64,000 nt of DNA, taken from the NCBI GenBank assembly GCA_000721375.1, contig JOGW01000008.1, forward strand, positions 372,001-436,000, read 5' to 3'. This document shows, one piece after another, positions 41,150-49,957 of the stretch. Each line of letters opens with the position of its first letter. Position 1 is the stretch's first letter. The position numbers and the translations under genes were made by a program. The notes beneath the pieces are model-generated. The model ran no database searches. It was not told the origin of the DNA and saw only the letters and a list, made by a program, of their open reading frames with translations. The DNA is from Streptomyces sp. NRRL B-3428. GTDB lineage: Bacteria > Actinomycetota > Actinomycetes > Streptomycetales > Streptomycetaceae.

Positions 41150-41163
41150 TTCGAGATCTCGAA
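41150..41163. promoter_or_regulatory. TTCGAGATCTCGAA palindrome, possible IclR-type site
   Basis: A perfect 14-bp palindrome immediately beside the second LacI-type operator. Its half site TCGAA and an ATCTCGAAC copy at 41175-41183 resemble the CGAAATTTCGAA sites near the window's IclR gene but carry G/C in the centre. Confidence 0.5.
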
Positions 41164-41393
41164 CGTCGCATGACATCTCGAACATGGCCACGGTAAGAGC
41201 GTGTTACGCCCTGGTCAACGGCCGGTACCGGAGAGGCAGTCGGGGTCTGAGCGGCCTGACGGCCGTCACTCGGGCCGCAGCAGAATCTGCCCGCACCACG
41301 GCAACCTCTGCCCGCCCCGCGGCAACCCCAGATCACCTCGCACTTCCCCCACCCGGCCCATCGGATCCCCGAGGGGCCCACCCAGGAGGCACC

Positions 41394-43295
41394 GTGCAGC
41401 AACCACCCGCACCCCACGCAGGTTTGCTTACGCATCGCAGACGACGCTCATGGCGCGGCCGTGCCCTGATCGCCGGCGCCCTGTGCTCGACGGTCGCGGC
41501 GGCCGGTCTCCACGTCTTCGACGGCACCTCGGCCGCCGCCGTCGCCCGCCAGGCCGAGAAGCTCGACCGCGGCCTGGTCAGCGTGCACAACGACAGTGGC
41601 AACCTGGTCAGTTGGCGCTGGCTCGGCACCGACCCGGACACGGTGTCGTTCAACGTCTACCGGGCCGGAACCAAACTCAACACGAGCCCGATCACCGGCT
41701 CGACCAACTACCTCCACGCGGGCGCCCCGAGCTCCGCCGACTACACGGTGCGCGCCGTGGTCGACGGCCAGGAGCAGGCCGACTCCCCGCATGCGATCCA
41801 GTTCCGCACGGGCTACAAGGACGTGCCCCTCACTCCCCCGGCCGGCGGCACCGCGCCCGACGGTGTCGCCTACACCTACGAGGCCAATGACGCCTCCGTC
41901 GGCGATCTGGACGGCGACGGCACGCTCGAGTTCGTCCTCAAGTGGCAGCCGACCAACGCCAAGGACAACTCCCAGTCCGGCTATACGGGCAACACCTATG
42001 TCGACGCCCTCAAGCTGGACGGCACCCGCCTGTGGCGGATCGACCTGGGCCGCAACATCCGCTCGGGCGCGCACTACACCCAGTTCCAGGTGTACGACTA
42101 CGACGGCGACGGCAGGGCCGAGGTGGCCATGAAGACGGCCGACGGGACCGTCGACGGCCGGGGCACGACGATCGGCGACGCCTCGGCGGACCACCGCAAT
42201 TCCAGCGGGTACATCCTCACCGGGCCCGAGTTCCTGACCATGTTCAACGGGCAGAGCGGCGCCGCGATGGGCACGGTCGACTACGTACCGGCACGCGGCT
42301 CGGTGTCCTCCTGGGGCGACAGCTACGGCAACCGTGTGGACCGCTTCCTCGCTGGGACCGCCTATCTCGACGGCAGCCGCCCCTCGCTGATCATGGCCCG
42401 CGGCTACTACACCCGTACGGTCCTCGCGGCCTGGGACTGGCGCGACGGCCGGTTCACCCGGCGCTGGACCTTCGACTCCAGCTCGTCGACCAACGCGGGC
42501 AAGGGCTACGACGGACAGGGCTCGCACAGCCTCTCCGTCGGTGATGTCGACGGCGACGGCAAGGACGAGATCGTCTACGGCGCCATGGCGGTCGACGACA
42601 ACGGCGCGGGTCTGTGGACCACGAAGACCGGGCACGGCGACGCCCAGCACCTCGGAGATCTCGATCCCGCCACGCCGGGCCTCGAGTACTTCAAGGTCTC
42701 GGAGTCGAGCAGCCGGCCGGCCGAGCTGTACATCGACCCGGCCACCGGATCGGTCCGTTGGAGCCTGGCCGCCTGCTGCGACAACGGCCGCGGAGTCGCG
42801 GCCGATATTTACTCGGGCAACGACGGCGCGGAGGTCTGGTCGTCGGCCGACTCCTCGATCCGTGACGAGGGCGGCGCCACGAAGGGACGTGAGCCCTCGT
42901 CCACGAACTTCGTCTCCTGGTGGGACGGCGACACCACGCGGGAGCTCCTGGACGGCACCCGTATCGACAAGTACGGGCCGACCGCGGACACCCGGCTCCT
43001 GACCGGCTCCGGTGTCTCCTCCAACAACTCGACGAAGGCCACCCCTTCGCTGTCCGGCGACATTCTCGGCGACTGGCGTGAGGAGGTCGTCTGGCGCACC
43101 TCCGACAACCGGGCCCTGCGGATCTACTCGACCCCGGTCGAGACCGGTACGCGGATCACCACGCTGCTCCACGACACGATGTACCGCACCGCTCCGGCCT
43201 GGCAGAACACCGCGTACAACCAGCCTCCGCACCCCAGCTTCCACATCGGCGCGGGGATGCGGACGGCGCCCCGGCCGCTGCTCGTCACACCCTGA
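41394..43295 (+). CDS. Rhamnogalacturonan lyase, PL11 family, secreted
   Basis: A 633-residue exported enzyme matching PL11 rhamnogalacturonan lyases (YesW/YesX type). After a signal peptide (THRRRRSWRGRALIAG, then hydrophobic to about 50) come the family features EKLDRGLVSVHNDSGNLVSWRWLGTDP, several calcium-binding DxDxDG loops (GDLDGDGTLEF, YDYDGDGRAEV, GDVDGDGKDEI) and LLHDTMYRTAPAWQNTAYNQPPH near the end. It cleaves the Rha-GalA backbone of RG-I by beta-elimination. I chose GTG 41394 because AGGAGG lies four bases upstream; an in-frame ATG at 41184 would add a non-signal leader. It is divergent from the RG-I importer operon. Confidence 0.9.
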   Translation: MQQPPAPHAGLLTHRRRRSWRGRALIAGALCSTVAAAGLHVFDGTSAAAVARQAEKLDRGLVSVHNDSGNLVSWRWLGTDPDTVSFNVYRAGTKLNTSPITGSTNYLHAGAPSSADYTVRAVVDGQEQADSPHAIQFRTGYKDVPLTPPAGGTAPDGVAYTYEANDASVGDLDGDGTLEFVLKWQPTNAKDNSQSGYTGNTYVDALKLDGTRLWRIDLGRNIRSGAHYTQFQVYDYDGDGRAEVAMKTADGTVDGRGTTIGDASADHRNSSGYILTGPEFLTMFNGQSGAAMGTVDYVPARGSVSSWGDSYGNRVDRFLAGTAYLDGSRPSLIMARGYYTRTVLAAWDWRDGRFTRRWTFDSSSSTNAGKGYDGQGSHSLSVGDVDGDGKDEIVYGAMAVDDNGAGLWTTKTGHGDAQHLGDLDPATPGLEYFKVSESSSRPAELYIDPATGSVRWSLAACCDNGRGVAADIYSGNDGAEVWSSADSSIRDEGGATKGREPSSTNFVSWWDGDTTRELLDGTRIDKYGPTADTRLLTGSGVSSNNSTKATPSLSGDILGDWREEVVWRTSDNRALRIYSTPVETGTRITTLLHDTMYRTAPAWQNTAYNQPPHPSFHIGAGMRTAPRPLLVTP

Positions 43296-43337
43296 GCTTG
43301 CGGAACAGCCTCGTGGGGCGACTTCGCGGGACGGCCT

Positions 43338-43371
43338 CCGGGGCCGGTCGATACGCTTCGACCGGCCCCGG
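43338..43371. terminator. Bidirectional terminator hairpin between PL11 and GH6 genes
   Basis: A perfect 14-bp stem CCGGGGCCGGTCGA / TCGACCGGCCCCGG with a six-base loop, midway between two convergent genes. Confidence 0.87.
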
Positions 43372-43413
43372 GCCCACACAATTACGCGCTCACGCACCTA
43401 CGCGCCGACGCAC

Positions 43414-45117
43414 CTACAGCGCGGGATAGGCATTCTTCAAAAGCTCCTGGAACTGCGCCGAGAACCAGTGCCCCGACAGCGGCGCACCGGGCAGCGCCCC
43501 CGACATGTGGTTGTTGTTCCTGGGATTTCCGGTGTACGTCGGGTCGCACATCCGGTCGAAGCCCTTGCCCTCGTTGTTCGGGATCTCCGTGCTGGCCCCG
43601 TCGGACTCGCCCGGCGGCTTGACCCAGACGTACGCGTCGATCCCGGCGGCCGGCGCCGCCTTCGGCCGCTCGCCGAGGCCTGCCCCGGACTGGTTGCACC
43701 AGTTGCCGAGATGGATCCGGCGGTCGTAGCGGCCGCCGTCCACGTACGCGTCCACGGAGGTGCTCGGTCCGGGACCGGCGGGCCGTGCCGTACCGCCCCA
43801 GCCGTTGCGCGAGGTGTCGATCAGCATGCCGAGGCCGCTGTCGAAGCCCAGCGAGACCAGCTTGGTGCGCATGGCCTGGGCGTACGAAAGCTCGTCGGTG
43901 TAGCGGTTCCAGTCCACCCACTTGGACTGGCGGACCGAGACCCCGTTCACCGAGTCTCCGATCGCGAAGTGCTCCTCCTTGAGCGCGCTGTAGTTCGCGG
44001 TGTTCACGATGAAGCCGTGCACATCGTCGAGGCTCGCCCCGGCGGAGGTGGCGGCGGTCTTGAACAGCTCGGCCGAGGCGCCGAAGTTGTCGTCCCAGCC
44101 CAGCCAGCCGTGGTGGCCCGCGTCCACGTAGTTGTAGACGTTGGGCACGGCGCCCAGCTTGCCCAGGGCGTAGCCGACGCCCTCGATGTAGTTGCCGTTG
44201 GCCTTCATCACATCGCAGGCGGGTGTGGCGGTCGGGCGCGGGGTGACGTTGGTGACCAGGTTGGGCAGCGAGTCGATCTCGACGGTGGTCACGATGCGCA
44301 GGCCGGCGTACTTCGCGTCGGCGAGGATCGCGGCGATCGGGTCGATGTACGCGCTCTTGTAGCGGCCGATCTCCGTCGGGCCGAGCTCTCCGTTGGAGGC
44401 CAGGGCGGCGCAGTCCCGTCCCGGCAGGTTGTAGATCACCAACTGGACGACGCCCGCGCCCTGTTGGAGCGCCGCGTCCAGGTGGTCGCGCAGGCCCATG
44501 CCCTCGCCGACACCCTCGATGGCGGCGATGCGGTCGAGCCACACGGCGGTCGGCTGGTTGGAGACGGCGCTGCCACCCGGTTCGGCGGCGGCCTTGGCGG
44601 ACCACTCGGGGTTCACATAGACCTTCGCGCCGGCATACGGGTTGTCCACCCGGTCACCGGGCGGGTCGGTCGGGGGGTCGGTGGGCGGGTCCGTCGGGCC
44701 GCCCGGGTCACCGTTACAGGTCACACCGTTCAGCTTGAACGTGGCCGGCGCGGCATTGCTGCCGCTGTACGAGGCGTTGAACCCGAAGGTCGCGGAGGCA
44801 CCCGTGGCGAGCGAGCCGTTGTACGAGACGTTCTTCGCGCTGACGGCGGCTCCGCTCTGGGTGATCGCGGCGTTCCAGCCCTGGGTGACCTGCTGGTTGC
44901 CCGCGTAGGACCAGGTCAGGTCCCAGCTGGTCACCGGGTCACCGGTGTTGGTGACCTTCACTCCCGCGGTGAAGCCGGAGCCCCACTGGTTCTGCACGGT
45001 GTACTCGACGAGGCAGCCGGGCGCGGCCGCGGCGTTCGCGGCGGTCAGGGCGCCTGCGGTGGTGGTGGCGGCCGCTACCAGGGTCGCGGCCGCGAGAAGC
45101 GCGGTACGGGATCTCAT
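43414..45117 (-). CDS. Secreted GH6 cellulase with N-terminal CBM2
   Basis: A 567-residue exported cellulase. A signal peptide (1-31) is followed by a CBM2 (about 33-137; GCLVEYTVQNQWGSGF, paired terminal cysteines), a Thr-Asp-Pro-Pro linker (140-155) and a GH6 catalytic domain. The GH6 hallmarks are NPYAGAKVYVNPEWS, VVQLVIYNLPGRDCAA, IVTTVEIDSLPNLV and DTSRNGWGG near the catalytic aspartates. At this length it resembles exo-acting cellobiohydrolases of the family. It lies seven bases after the GH5 gene and shares its CebR-type control. Confidence 0.93.
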   Translation of the reverse strand: MRSRTALLAAATLVAAATTTAGALTAANAAAAPGCLVEYTVQNQWGSGFTAGVKVTNTGDPVTSWDLTWSYAGNQQVTQGWNAAITQSGAAVSAKNVSYNGSLATGASATFGFNASYSGSNAAPATFKLNGVTCNGDPGGPTDPPTDPPTDPPGDRVDNPYAGAKVYVNPEWSAKAAAEPGGSAVSNQPTAVWLDRIAAIEGVGEGMGLRDHLDAALQQGAGVVQLVIYNLPGRDCAALASNGELGPTEIGRYKSAYIDPIAAILADAKYAGLRIVTTVEIDSLPNLVTNVTPRPTATPACDVMKANGNYIEGVGYALGKLGAVPNVYNYVDAGHHGWLGWDDNFGASAELFKTAATSAGASLDDVHGFIVNTANYSALKEEHFAIGDSVNGVSVRQSKWVDWNRYTDELSYAQAMRTKLVSLGFDSGLGMLIDTSRNGWGGTARPAGPGPSTSVDAYVDGGRYDRRIHLGNWCNQSGAGLGERPKAAPAAGIDAYVWVKPPGESDGASTEIPNNEGKGFDRMCDPTYTGNPRNNNHMSGALPGAPLSGHWFSAQFQELLKNAYPAL

Positions 45118-45124
45118 GACGAAC

Positions 45125-46639
45125 TCACTCTCCGTCCAGGGCGCGCAGATGGTCGCGCAGCCCGATGCCGAATGCGGTGGGGGTGCCGTCGTATGCGCTG
45201 ATCAGTGCGGGACCCGCGGAGCAGTCCCAGGTGTTCCAGGTCCAGCCCAGATAGGACTGGCCGCGGTCGTCGAACCACTTCATGACGCGGTCGACGAAGG
45301 AGTGCGAGCAGGTGTTCTCGCCGATCTCGCCTGCCACGAGCGGGACTTGAGCGGCCACGGGGGCGAGCTGGGAGTCCCAGCAGCTCTCCGTGTTGCAGAC
45401 GTTGAAGTTGTAGATGTGCCAGGCGGCGGCGAGATTGCCCGCCGGATCGGTGGGCTTGTGCTGCAGCCACTGGCTGAGGTCGTTGGAGTAGGCGATGCCG
45501 GGCACCAGGACCAGATTGCGGGCGCCGGTCGCCCGTACCGCGTCGAGCAGGTCCTGCATCCCGGCGACCTCGTAGCCGATCCCCGGGCAGGTACCGCCGT
45601 CGCGCCAGCAGGTCCAGGCCTCGGCGGCGGTGGATGTGGCGCGGTCCGGATAGGGCTCGTTGAACAGGTCGAAGACGACGGCCGGATCGTCCTTGAAGGT
45701 GTTCGCCACCGAGGTCCAGAAGCCGGGCGTGTACCGCATGTTCGGCATCGGCTTCTGGCAGCTGGCGTGGACGTCGGAGCAACCGGCGGAGTTGCCGGTG
45801 TACTGCCCGTACGACCAGTGCAGTTCGACCACCGGGGTCATGCCGTGTGCCTCGACCCGCTGGACGAGTTCCTTGACGGCCCGGATGTAGTTGGCGCCCG
45901 CGTACTCGGGCTTGATGTTGTCAAGGCCCAGCCAGCACTCCTCGTTGAGCGGGATACGGACGGTGTTGGCCTCCCAGTCGGCGATGGCCTTGACGGCCGC
46001 GTCGTCCACCGGGCCGTCGAAGATTCCGTAGCCCTGGACGCACATGAACTCACCGCCGGAGCGGTTGACTCCGAGCATGCGGCGTGTGGTGCCGTCCGCG
46101 TCGACCAGCTTGTTGCCGGAGGCGCGCAGAACCGGGGCGGTGCCGGGGTCCGGCGGATCGGTCGGATCCGGCGGATCGGTCGGGTCGGGCGGATCGGTCG
46201 GATCCGTCCCGTCCTCGTTGCAGGTCACGCCGTTCAGCTTGAAGACGGACGGCGCGGAGTTGCTCCCGCTGTACGAGGCGAGGAACCCGGCCGTGACACT
46301 CGCCCCGGACGCGAGTGCGCCGTTCCAGGACTCGTTGACAGCGGTGACCGACGTTCCGGTCTGCGACCACTTGGCGTTCCAGCCCTGGGTCACCTTCTGA
46401 CCGTCGGGGAAGTCGAAGGTCAGGCTCCAACTCTCCAACGCAGTGCTGTTGTTGGTGATCGTCACAGCACCCTGGAAGCCGGTGCCCCAGGGCTGGCCGG
46501 CCGAGTACTGCACTGCACAGGCAGGTGCCGCGGCGGCCGCGGTACCGGTGCCGAGCAGAGCGACAGAGCCGGCGGACATGCCGACCAGGGCCAGTCCGGC
46601 CACGGTCAACAGGACGGATAAGTGCGGGGGGTGGCGCAT
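45125..46639 (-). CDS. Secreted GH5 cellulase (endoglucanase) with N-terminal CBM2
   Basis: A 504-residue exported endoglucanase. After the signal peptide (1-38) comes a CBM2 (about 39-142), a repetitive Asp-Pro-Thr-Asp-Pro linker coded by 18-bp repeats, and a GH5 catalytic domain (from about 165). The GH5 domain shows VRIPLNEECWLG, DLFNEPYPDRAT with the acid/base Glu, and a nucleophile region LVAGEIGENTC. It cuts beta-1,4-glucan internally. It is the first gene of the GH5-GH6 operon, with a -35 TTGTTC, 17 bases, -10 TAGCTT and a near-perfect CebR box between the -10 and the ATG. Confidence 0.93.
   Translation of the reverse strand: MRHPPHLSVLLTVAGLALVGMSAGSVALLGTGTAAAAAPACAVQYSAGQPWGTGFQGAVTITNNSTALESWSLTFDFPDGQKVTQGWNAKWSQTGTSVTAVNESWNGALASGASVTAGFLASYSGSNSAPSVFKLNGVTCNEDGTDPTDPPDPTDPPDPTDPPDPGTAPVLRASGNKLVDADGTTRRMLGVNRSGGEFMCVQGYGIFDGPVDDAAVKAIADWEANTVRIPLNEECWLGLDNIKPEYAGANYIRAVKELVQRVEAHGMTPVVELHWSYGQYTGNSAGCSDVHASCQKPMPNMRYTPGFWTSVANTFKDDPAVVFDLFNEPYPDRATSTAAEAWTCWRDGGTCPGIGYEVAGMQDLLDAVRATGARNLVLVPGIAYSNDLSQWLQHKPTDPAGNLAAAWHIYNFNVCNTESCWDSQLAPVAAQVPLVAGEIGENTCSHSFVDRVMKWFDDRGQSYLGWTWNTWDCSAGPALISAYDGTPTAFGIGLRDHLRALDGE
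46152..46205. repeat. Three 18-bp repeats coding the GH5 linker
   Basis: GGCGGATCGGTCGGATCC at 46152-46169 and 46188-46205, with a two-base variant at 46170-46187. On the coding strand they specify the Asp-Pro-Thr-Asp-Pro-Pro units of the linker. Confidence 0.85.
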
Positions 46640-46688
46640 GAGCGACTCCTTGGCAGGTCGGTACGGCCGGGGTGGCCGGGTCGACTGA

Positions 46689-46702
46689 TGGAATCGCTCC
46701 CA
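46689..46702 (-). promoter_or_regulatory. CebR-type operator of the GH5-GH6 operon
   Basis: TGGAATCGCTCCCA matches the CebR box TGGGAGCGCTCCCA at 12 of 14 positions. It lies 13 bases downstream of the -10 TAGCTT (46720-46715) and about 50 bases before the GH5 ATG. The -35 TTGTTC is at 46743-46738, spacer 17. Confidence 0.75.
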
Positions 46703-46813
46703 CTGATGCGACCGAAGCTAGCGCCGGTCACATAGGTGAACAAGATGTTCCACGATGATTTCTGAAAACAACCCTGGCCGACGCTGTCGAATGAGTTCGA
46801 CTCTTCAAGACTC

Positions 46814-46842
46814 TTGACCGGGACATGCCCCACACCCACGAT
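46814..46842 (+). promoter_or_regulatory. Promoter candidate of the GH48 gene
   Basis: TTGACC (46814-46819), 17 bases, CACGAT (46837-46842). The -10 touches the CebR box, so binding would block initiation. Confidence 0.55.
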
Positions 46843-46855
46843 GGGAGCGCTCCCA
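46842..46855. promoter_or_regulatory. Perfect CebR operator before the GH48 gene
   Basis: TGGGAGCGCTCCCA, the exact 14-bp palindrome bound by the cellobiose-responsive repressor CebR in Streptomyces and Thermobifida. It lies about 80 bases before the GH48 ATG, at the predicted transcription start. Confidence 0.9.
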
Positions 46856-46937
46856 CTGATGCACGGCTTGTTGTCCGGTGCCCCTCCCCGGCACCGGTCT
46901 CCCCACCTGCAAGAGCCGCAAGGAGGAGCGAATCCCC

Positions 46938-49877
46938 ATGCCTTCCCGCACGAGACGCTCAATCACCAGCCCAACCAGAGGCCGCACCAGAGGCCGATTG
47001 TGGACCGCGGCCGTGGCCGCCTTCACGCTGCCTCTGACGATGCTCGCCCTCAATCCGGCGCCCGCCCAGGCCGCCGCGATCGCATGCAGTGTCGACTACA
47101 AGACCAATGACTGGGGCTCCGGCTTCACAGCCGAACTCACCCTCACCAACCGGTCGTCCGAAGCCCTCGACGGCTGGACGCTGACCTACGCGTACGGCGG
47201 AAACCAGCAGCTCGGCAACGGCTGGAACGGCGTCTGGTCCCAGTCGGGCAAGAACATCACCGTCAAGAACACCGACTGGAACAAGACAGTCGCGGCGGGC
47301 GCGGCCGTGACCGCCGGCGCCCAGTTCGCCTACAGCGGCGCCAATGCGGCGCCGACCTCCTTCGCCGTCAACGGCACCACCTGCACCGGCGCCCATCAGC
47401 CGCCGATCGCGGTCCTGACCAGCCCGGCGCCGGGCGCCGTCTTCACGGCGGGCGATCCGGTGCCGATGGCCGCGACCGCAGCGGCGGCGGACGGCGCGAG
47501 CATCTCGAAGGTCGAGTTCTACCGCGACACCGTGCTGCTCGGCACCGACACCACCGCGCCGTACACCTTCACGGCCGAGGGCCTCACGGCCGGCGACCAC
47601 TCCCTGTACGCCACGGCGTACGACAGCCAGGGCGCCTCCGCCGAATCCGCGCCGGTCGGCATCAAGGTCACGAGCGGGCCGGCCCTCGTCGCCACCCCCG
47701 CCCAACTCGCCATCCAGCAGGGCCAGTCGGGCACGTTCGAGCTGAAGCTGTCCACGCAGCCGTCCACAAATGTGACCACCACCGTGTCCCGCACCTCCGG
47801 AAACACGGGACTCTCGATCTCCGCCGGCGCGTCCCTCACCTTCACCCCGGCGAACTGGAACACCGCCCAGAAGGTGACCGTCGCAGCGGACGCCACGGGC
47901 ACCGGCTCCGCGGTGTTCACCGCGAGCGCGCCCGGCCACACCAAGGCCGAGGTGACCGTGACGGAACTGGCCGGCGCCAAGGTGTACGACGCGCGCTTCC
48001 TGGAGCTGTACGGGAAGATCACCGACCCGGCCAACGGCTACTTCTCCCCCGAGGGCGTCCCGTACCACTCGGTCGAGACGCTGATCGTGGAGGCGCCGGA
48101 CCACGGGCACGAGACCACCTCGGAGGCGTACAGCTATCTGATCTGGCTGCAGGCCATGTACGGCAAGGTCACCGGGGACTGGACGCGGTTCAACAACTCC
48201 TGGGAGACCATGGAGAAGTTCATGATCCCCACGCATGCGGATCAGCCGACGAACTCCTTCTACAGCGCTTCGAAGCCGGCCACGTACGCCCCCGAGTACG
48301 ACACCCCGAACGAGTACCCGGCCAGGCTCGACCCGGCCGTCGCAGCGGGGTCCGACCCGATCGCCGCCGAGCTGAAGAGCGCGTACGGCACGGATGACGT
48401 GTACGGAATGCACTGGCTGCAGGACGTCGACAACATCTACGGGTACGGCAACGAACCCGGCAAGTGCCAGGCCGGACCGACCGCCACCGGACCCTCCTAC
48501 ATCAACACCTTCCAGCGCGGCCCGCAGGAATCCGTCTGGGAGACCGTCCCCCACCCGACCTGCGACAACTTCGGCTACGGCGGGACCAACGGCTACCTCG
48601 ACCTGTTCACCGGTGACTCCTCGTACGCCAAGCAGTGGAAGTTCACCAATGCGCCCGATGCCGACGCGCGCGCCGTACAGGCCGCCTACTGGGCGGATCT
48701 GTGGGCCAAGGAGCAGGGCAAGGGCTCTGCGGTGTCGGCGACCGTCGGCAAGGCCGCGAAGATGGGCGACTATCTGCGGTACGCGATGTTCGACAAGTAC
48801 TTCAAGAAAATCGGCAACTGCGTAGGACCGGCCGCCTGCCCGGCGGGCTCCGGCAAAAACAGCTCGCACTATCTGCTCTCCTGGTACTACGCGTGGGGCG
48901 GCGCCACCGACACCTCGGCGGGCTGGGCCTGGCGGATCGGTTCAAGCCACACCCACGGCGGCTACCAGAACCCCCTGGCCGCCTACGCCCTCAGCTCGTA
49001 CGCCCCGCTGAAGCCCAAGTCGGCCACCGGACAGGCGGACTGGGCCACTTCGCTCGACCGTCAGCTGGAGTTCTACCGCTGGCTGCAGTCCAGCGAGGGC
49101 GCCATCGCCGGCGGTGCGACCAACAGCTGGCAGGGCCGGTACGCGACCCCGCCGAGCGGGACGCCTGCGTTCTACGGGATGTTCTACGACGAGAAGCCCG
49201 TGTACCACGACCCGGCCTCCAACCAGTGGTTCGGCTTCCAGGCCTGGTCGATGGAGCGGGTCGCCGAGTACTACCAGCAGAGCGGTGACGCGGACGCCAA
49301 GGCGGTGCTCGACAAGTGGGTGGACTGGGCGCTGTCCAAGACCACCATCAACCCGGACGGCACCTACCGCATCCCCTCCACGCTCCAGTGGTCGGGCAAG
49401 CCCGACACCTGGAACGCGGCAAGTCCCGGCGCCAACGCAGCACTTCACGTCACCGTCGCCGACTACACCGATGACGTCGGAGTGGCGGCCGCGTACGCCA
49501 AGACCCTGACGTACTACGCGGCGAAGTCCGGTGACGCCGACGCCGAGCGGGTGGCCAAGGCGCTGCTCGACGGGATGTGGGACCACCACCAGGACCCGCT
49601 GGGTATCGCGGTGCCGGAGACACGGGCGGACTACAACCGCTTCGACGACCCGGTGTACGTGCCGTCCGGCTGGACGGGCGACATGCCCAACGGCGATACG
49701 GTGAACGGCAGTTCCACGTTCGCCTCCATCCGCTCCTTCTACGCGGACGACCCGGCCTGGCCGAAGGTCGAGAGCTATCTGCGGGGCGGCGCGGCGCCGG
49801 TCTTCACGTACCACCGGTTCTGGGCCCAGGCCGATATCGCACTGGCCATGGGCTCGTACGCGGAGCTCATCGAATAG
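46938..49877 (+). CDS. Secreted GH48 cellobiohydrolase with CBM2 and Ig-like domains
   Basis: A 979-residue exported reducing-end cellobiohydrolase. In order: a long basic signal peptide (1-46, ending AQA); CBM2 (about 48-150); a bacterial Ig-like domain (153-250, [23 protein letters not shown]); a second beta-domain (255-345); and a GH48 catalytic domain (about 350-979). The GH48 domain shows [21 protein letters not shown] and [16 protein letters not shown]. Usual Streptomyces GH48 enzymes have CBM2 plus one FnIII-like module, so the second beta-domain is extra. It acts with the GH5 and GH6 enzymes on crystalline cellulose. The ATG follows AGGAGGAGCG. Confidence 0.94.
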   Translation: MPSRTRRSITSPTRGRTRGRLWTAAVAAFTLPLTMLALNPAPAQAAAIACSVDYKTNDWGSGFTAELTLTNRSSEALDGWTLTYAYGGNQQLGNGWNGVWSQSGKNITVKNTDWNKTVAAGAAVTAGAQFAYSGANAAPTSFAVNGTTCTGAHQPPIAVLTSPAPGAVFTAGDPVPMAATAAAADGASISKVEFYRDTVLLGTDTTAPYTFTAEGLTAGDHSLYATAYDSQGASAESAPVGIKVTSGPALVATPAQLAIQQGQSGTFELKLSTQPSTNVTTTVSRTSGNTGLSISAGASLTFTPANWNTAQKVTVAADATGTGSAVFTASAPGHTKAEVTVTELAGAKVYDARFLELYGKITDPANGYFSPEGVPYHSVETLIVEAPDHGHETTSEAYSYLIWLQAMYGKVTGDWTRFNNSWETMEKFMIPTHADQPTNSFYSASKPATYAPEYDTPNEYPARLDPAVAAGSDPIAAELKSAYGTDDVYGMHWLQDVDNIYGYGNEPGKCQAGPTATGPSYINTFQRGPQESVWETVPHPTCDNFGYGGTNGYLDLFTGDSSYAKQWKFTNAPDADARAVQAAYWADLWAKEQGKGSAVSATVGKAAKMGDYLRYAMFDKYFKKIGNCVGPAACPAGSGKNSSHYLLSWYYAWGGATDTSAGWAWRIGSSHTHGGYQNPLAAYALSSYAPLKPKSATGQADWATSLDRQLEFYRWLQSSEGAIAGGATNSWQGRYATPPSGTPAFYGMFYDEKPVYHDPASNQWFGFQAWSMERVAEYYQQSGDADAKAVLDKWVDWALSKTTINPDGTYRIPSTLQWSGKPDTWNAASPGANAALHVTVADYTDDVGVAAAYAKTLTYYAAKSGDADAERVAKALLDGMWDHHQDPLGIAVPETRADYNRFDDPVYVPSGWTGDMPNGDTVNGSSTFASIRSFYADDPAWPKVESYLRGGAAPVFTYHRFWAQADIALAMGSYAELIE

Positions 49878-49896
49878 CCCCGTAGCTCCGCGTAAC

Positions 49897-49933
49897 GGCC
49901 GGGCAGCCCTAACCTCCCACGGGCTGCCCGGCC
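49897..49933. terminator. Bidirectional terminator between GH48 and GH51 genes
   Basis: A perfect 13-bp stem GGCCGGGCAGCCC / GGGCTGCCCGGCC around an 11-base loop, between convergent genes. Confidence 0.87.
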
Positions 49934-49957
49934 ACTCCCCTGTCCCCGCCCCCGGCC

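Larger units (their letters stand above)
41031..41393. promoter_or_regulatory. Divergent control region of the RG-I locus
   Basis: This 363-base gap separates the importer/lyase operon from the PL11 lyase gene. Between 41060 and 41183 it holds a promoter for the minus operon (TTGACC 41085-41080; TATAAC 41065-41060), two LacI-type palindromes, a third TTCGAGATCTCGAA palindrome, and direct repeats of ATCTCGAAC at 41156 and 41175. The remaining 200 bases up to the PL11 start are open in the PL11 frame but look like leader. The PL11 ribosome site AGGAGG is at the right edge. Confidence 0.7.

Noticed and set aside
41184..41393. ATG 41184 as the PL11 start
   Set aside because: It would add 70 non-signal residues. 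GTG 41394 has AGGAGG four bases upstream and leads directly into a signal peptide.
41448..43397. A 649-codon minus-strand open frame
   Set aside because: It is antisense to the PL11 lyase gene with its calcium-loop motifs.
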